A stretch of DNA of 44,690 nt from CAJJDF01 sp965655625 (GTDB lineage Bacteria; Bacteroidota; Bacteroidia; Flavobacteriales_D; CAJJDF01), in assembly GCA_965655625.1 (NCBI GenBank), contig CBFHHA010000018.1:1-44690 (forward strand), written 5' to 3'. The notes below the pieces were generated by a model that was given only the letters and a program-made list of their open reading frames with translations, was not told the origin of the DNA and did not search any database. This document shows, piece by piece, positions 42,002 through 44,690 of the stretch. The position numbers and the translations under genes were made by a program. How positions within the stretch are numbered: position 1 is the stretch's first letter; each line of letters begins with the position of its first letter.

Positions 42002-42846
42002 TAATCAAATTGTTTTAAGTGTCTGTAATAGCGAGCAATCACATTAGGATCTGGCAATAAATTCGCTTTCGCTTCCGATTTCCCATCGTAATCAAATTGA
42101 GACAATACATAGCGCATGCTTTCAAGCCTTGCGGTTCGTTTGTCGTTCGTTTTTACGATAATCCAAGGACTAAAATCGGTATGCGTTTTGGAAAACATCA
42201 ACTCTTTGTACTTTGTATATTCATTCCACAATCTTTGGCCTTCCTTGTCTACTGGGCTAAATTTCCATCTCTTGAGTGGATTGGCTAGTCGCGATTTAAA
42301 ACGTTTGGCTTGTTCTTCTTTGGTTATCGAAAACCAAAATTTAATTACAGTAACGCCATCTTCATAAAGCATATGTTCGAATTCAGGAACTTGTACCATA
42401 AATTGATTGTACTGATCATCCGAACAGAATCCCATTACAGGTTCTACAACAGCTCGGTTGTACCAACTTCGGTCAAAAAAAACGATTTCTCCAGGATTTG
42501 GTAATTCTTTGATGTACCTCCTGAAATACCATTGTCCTTTTTCCATTTCGGTTGGTTTGCTCAGGGCAACTACTCGCATGGCTCTGGGATTCAAGTGCTC
42601 GGTAAATCGTTTGATGGATCCCCCTTTTCCCGCTGCATCTCTTCCTTCAAAAAGAACCGCTACTCTCAAGTTGTTGTCCGATATCCATTTTTGAAGATTC
42701 ACCAATTCTGCCTGCAATTTTTTTAATTGCTTTTCGTATTCCAAATCCCATTTGTACTTAGCTAATTTAACGTTTCTTTCTTCTGCCAAATTGTAGATGT
42801 CTCTTCTACTTTCTATGGATTCAAAATCTTCTCTATCTAAAAACAT
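42001..42846 (-). CDS. ppk2: polyphosphate kinase 2 family protein, paralog A
   Basis: This 281-residue PPK2 is the first gene of a three-gene minus-strand operon. It has Walker A FEGRDAAGKGG (66-76), EMEKGQWYFRRYI and Walker B GEIVFFDRSWYNRAVVEP (119-136) with Asp125 and Arg126. Residues 66-141 are in the same register as in paralog B. It is 26 residues longer at the C-terminus (YDGKSEAKANLLPDPNVIARYYRHLKQFD). Such enzymes regenerate ATP or GTP from polyphosphate or store phosphate. The tandem arrangement suggests duplication, with division of labour or a mixed oligomer. Confidence 0.93.
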   Translation of the reverse strand: MFLDREDFESIESRRDIYNLAEERNVKLAKYKWDLEYEKQLKKLQAELVNLQKWISDNNLRVAVLFEGRDAAGKGGSIKRFTEHLNPRAMRVVALSKPTEMEKGQWYFRRYIKELPNPGEIVFFDRSWYNRAVVEPVMGFCSDDQYNQFMVQVPEFEHMLYEDGVTVIKFWFSITKEEQAKRFKSRLANPLKRWKFSPVDKEGQRLWNEYTKYKELMFSKTHTDFSPWIIVKTNDKRTARLESMRYVLSQFDYDGKSEAKANLLPDPNVIARYYRHLKQFD

Positions 42847-42906
42847 ACTGCGTTTACTTTGAAATTCAAATTAAGAAAAAAAAAGACAATTTAAAGAACA
42901 AAAGGT

Positions 42907-42930
42907 GTTAATTCTTCTTAAGAATTTAAC
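42907..42930. repeat. small hairpin in the ppk2/moxR divergent region
   Basis: GTTAATTCTT (42907-42916) pairs with AAGAATTTAAC (42920-42930) with one bulged base and a 3-base loop. It sits between the divergent ppk2 operon and the MoxR gene and could be an operator; no T tract follows. The same 248-base gap holds a TACTTTTG -7 element at 42990-42997 facing the MoxR gene, with a TTTG only 15 bases upstream. Confidence 0.4.
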
Positions 42931-43094
42931 TGAGGAACAACTTATTAATAACTCTCGCTTTTCAAGCCCATTTGAAACAAAGAATAAAGTACTTTTGTGG
43001 GAGTAAGAATGAATAATTCTTAACTTTTTTTAACACTTGAATTTTATACATTGTAGTGTAAAATTATTTTTTTTGTATCACAAATTATTTGAAG

Positions 43095-44129
43095 ATGGAA
43101 GAACAACTTATAGACAACGAACAGCCAGTAGAATCTACTACAACAGATATTCAAGAATTGAATGAAAAAATAAAGAAAGAAAGTGCCTTCGTTTCTTTAT
43201 TAACGCAAGAAATAAGCAAAGTAATTGTGGGGCAAGAACAAATGGTCGAACGATTGCTTATTGGGCTGCTATCCAATGGGCACGTGTTGTTAGAAGGAGT
43301 TCCTGGGTTGGCAAAAACTCTGGCAATTAATACCCTGTCGAAAGCGGTGAATGTTCAGTTTAGTAGAATTCAATTTACTCCCGATTTATTGCCAGCCGAT
43401 TTGGTTGGAACCATGATTTACAATCAAAAAAAGGAAGACTTTACCATTAAAAAGGGACCGATTTTTTCGAACTTTATTCTAGCGGATGAAATAAACAGAG
43501 CACCTGCAAAAGTACAAAGTGCATTGCTTGAAGCCATGCAAGAACGACAAATTACCATTGGTGATGAAACCTACAAGCTGCCTGAGCCTTTCTTGGTTTT
43601 GGCTACTCAAAACCCGATTGAGCAAGAGGGAACTTATCCATTGCCTGAAGCACAAGTAGATAGATTTATGCTCAAGGTGGTATTGGATTACCCCAAAAAA
43701 GAGGAAGAAAAGTTAATCATAAGAAGTAACATTTCTTCCAAACCATTTCCTACCCCCAATCCTGTTATAAATCCCGAACAAATCCTAAAAGCAAGAGAGG
43801 TGGTAAGAGAAGTGTACATGGATGAAAAAATTGAACAATACATTGTAGACATTGTGGGAGCAACTCGATATCCAGCCGAAAATGGAATGGAAGAACTAGA
43901 ATCTTTGATAGAATTTGGAGGTTCACCAAGAGCAAGTATTAATTTAGCGTTGGCTGCAAAAGCTTATGCTTTTATCAATCACAGAGGGTATGTGATTCCT
44001 GAGGATGTAAGAGCAATTTGTAAAGATGTGCTGAGACACAGAATTGGGTTGAGTTACGAAGCTGAAGCTGAGAATATTTCGGTGACACAAATTATCGACA
44101 CGATTTTGAATAAAGTGCAAGTACCTTAA
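43095..44129 (+). CDS. MoxR-family AAA+ ATPase
   Basis: The 344-residue chaperone-like ATPase has Walker A LLEGVPGLAKT, the RIQFTPDLLPADLVGT segment, Walker B FILADEINRAPAKVQSALLEAMQE, sensor VLATQNPIEQEGTYPLPEAQVDRF and a C-terminal lid domain. MoxR proteins act with von Willebrand A-domain proteins, and the next gene is a DUF58 protein, the usual partner. In Bacteroidota this pair begins the Bat operon. The ATG at 43095 is preferred over a TTG two codons upstream. Confidence 0.93.
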   Translation: MEEQLIDNEQPVESTTTDIQELNEKIKKESAFVSLLTQEISKVIVGQEQMVERLLIGLLSNGHVLLEGVPGLAKTLAINTLSKAVNVQFSRIQFTPDLLPADLVGTMIYNQKKEDFTIKKGPIFSNFILADEINRAPAKVQSALLEAMQERQITIGDETYKLPEPFLVLATQNPIEQEGTYPLPEAQVDRFMLKVVLDYPKKEEEKLIIRSNISSKPFPTPNPVINPEQILKAREVVREVYMDEKIEQYIVDIVGATRYPAENGMEELESLIEFGGSPRASINLALAAKAYAFINHRGYVIPEDVRAICKDVLRHRIGLSYEAEAENISVTQIIDTILNKVQVP

Positions 44130-44144
44130 CTAAGATTTTAGAAC

Positions 44145-44191
44145 TTAGATAATAGATGTTAGAGTCTATTAATCTTACATCTCTTATCTAA
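44145..44191. repeat. imperfect 19-bp inverted repeat between moxR and DUF58 genes
   Basis: Bases 44145-44163 pair with 44173-44191 with two mismatches around a 9-base loop. The arms contain TAGAT-like motifs (ATAATAGATGTTAGA and its near complement). It lies between two genes expected to be in one operon, so it may tune mRNA stability or attenuate the downstream gene. Confidence 0.5.
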
Positions 44192-44201
44192 TATCTTGAA
44201 T

Positions 44202-44690
44202 ATGGAAACAAAAGAACTACTAAAAAAAGTCAGAAAGATTGAGATCAAGACAAAGGGCTTATCCAATCAGATTTTCTCGGGAGAATACCATTCGGCATTC
44301 AAGGGAAGAGGTATGACTTTTTCGGAAGTTCGTGAATATGCCCACGGAGATGAAATACGCACCATAGATTGGAATGTTACGGCTCGTTTTGGAAAACCAC
44401 ATGTGAAGGTATTTGAGGAAGAAAGGGAACTTACTGTAATGCTGTTGATTGATGTTTCGGGCTCGCAGGATATAGGCTCACATAATCAACTTAAAAAAGA
44501 ACTCATCGCAGAGCTTTCGGCAGTGATTGCTTTTTCGGCTATTCAAAACAATGACAAAATTGGAGCTTTGTTTTTTACGGATAAAACGGAACTATTCATT
44601 CCACCGGGAAAAGGAAAAAAACACATCCTGAGAATCATAAGAGAATTAATAGAGCTAAAACCAACAAGCAGAAAAACAGATGTTTCTGAA
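44202..44690 (+). CDS. DUF58 domain protein, truncated by window end
   Basis: The visible 163 codons begin METKELLKKVRKIEIKTKG and contain the DUF58 hallmarks: FSGEYHSAFKGRGMTFSEVREYAHGDE, IRTIDWNVTARFGKPHVKVFEEERE, and the start of a von Willebrand A-like fold, LLIDVSGSQDIGS, with a DxSGS metal-site pattern. The frame is open to the last base, so the gene continues beyond 44690. It pairs with the MoxR ATPase 72 bases upstream; together they probably form the first part of a Bat-like cluster linked in other Bacteroidota to oxygen and stress tolerance. Confidence 0.9.
   Translation, partial: METKELLKKVRKIEIKTKGLSNQIFSGEYHSAFKGRGMTFSEVREYAHGDEIRTIDWNVTARFGKPHVKVFEEERELTVMLLIDVSGSQDIGSHNQLKKELIAELSAVIAFSAIQNNDKIGALFFTDKTELFIPPGKGKKHILRIIRELIELKPTSRKTDVSE

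Noticed and set aside
1..44690. CRISPR arrays, insertion sequences, prophage or defence islands
   Set aside because: No regularly spaced repeats, transposase-like or phage-like proteins, or attachment-site pairs were seen on either strand.

Overview
The window is an AT-rich stretch of bacterial chromosome, almost certainly from a member of the Bacteroidota, probably class Flavobacteriia. Supporting signs are a tmRNA encoding the tag GENNYALAA, promoter-like TTG...TAnnTTTG elements, DUF5606 and DUF5686 proteins, a fused E1 alpha/beta dehydrogenase, a Na+-translocating NADH:quinone reductase operon, and near absence of strong Shine-Dalgarno sites. I saw no insertion sequence, prophage, CRISPR array, rRNA or ordinary tRNA. 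This is housekeeping chromosome.

Layout. 1-640: tmRNA (minus) with a 3' hairpin, then a 38-residue membrane miniprotein. 765-5283: a PmtA-like methyltransferase, a quinone-reductase-like MDR enzyme with a LolC/E-type permease (minus), and an exported NamZ-type muramidase. 5352-7469: dnaX and hup, converging on a strong bidirectional terminator. 7753-9255: rhomboid protease and class IV aminotransferase. 9252-11790 (minus): holA, two lipoproteins (one thioredoxin-like) and a YqgE protein, divergent from recN. 13565-18733: a serine hydrolase, DUF5606, and the envelope operon tatC-DUF5686-lptB. 18876-23790: recQ, fused 2-oxoacid dehydrogenase E1 and an unknown protein. 23783-29729 (mostly minus): a lipoprotein-type peptide deformylase with an HI0933-like flavoprotein, two small unknown genes, an MsbA-like ABC exporter and a CBS-domain cysteine/cystathionine synthase. 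30049-36229: nqrABCDEF. 36357-40628: acyltransferase, DPP-IV-like peptidase, a large inverted repeat and pcm. 40833-42846 (minus): two tandem PPK2 polyphosphate kinases and a MazG-like pyrophosphohydrolase. 43095-end: MoxR ATPase and a truncated DUF58 gene, the usual start of a Bat-type operon.

Functional themes are respiration and sodium-motive force (Nqr), envelope biogenesis (TatC, LptB, LolE-like, DUF5686, MsbA-like, acyltransferase, NamZ), replication and repair (DnaX, HolA, RecN, RecQ, HU) and polyphosphate/nucleotide metabolism.

The most notable observations are: an A10 tract in dnaX exactly at the gamma/tau junction, with stops in both shifted frames within eight codons; a peptide deformylase with all catalytic motifs behind a lipoprotein signal; tandem translationally coupled PPK2 paralogs; several promoter elements placed so close to start codons that leaderless mRNAs are likely; and an unannotated 38-residue membrane protein.
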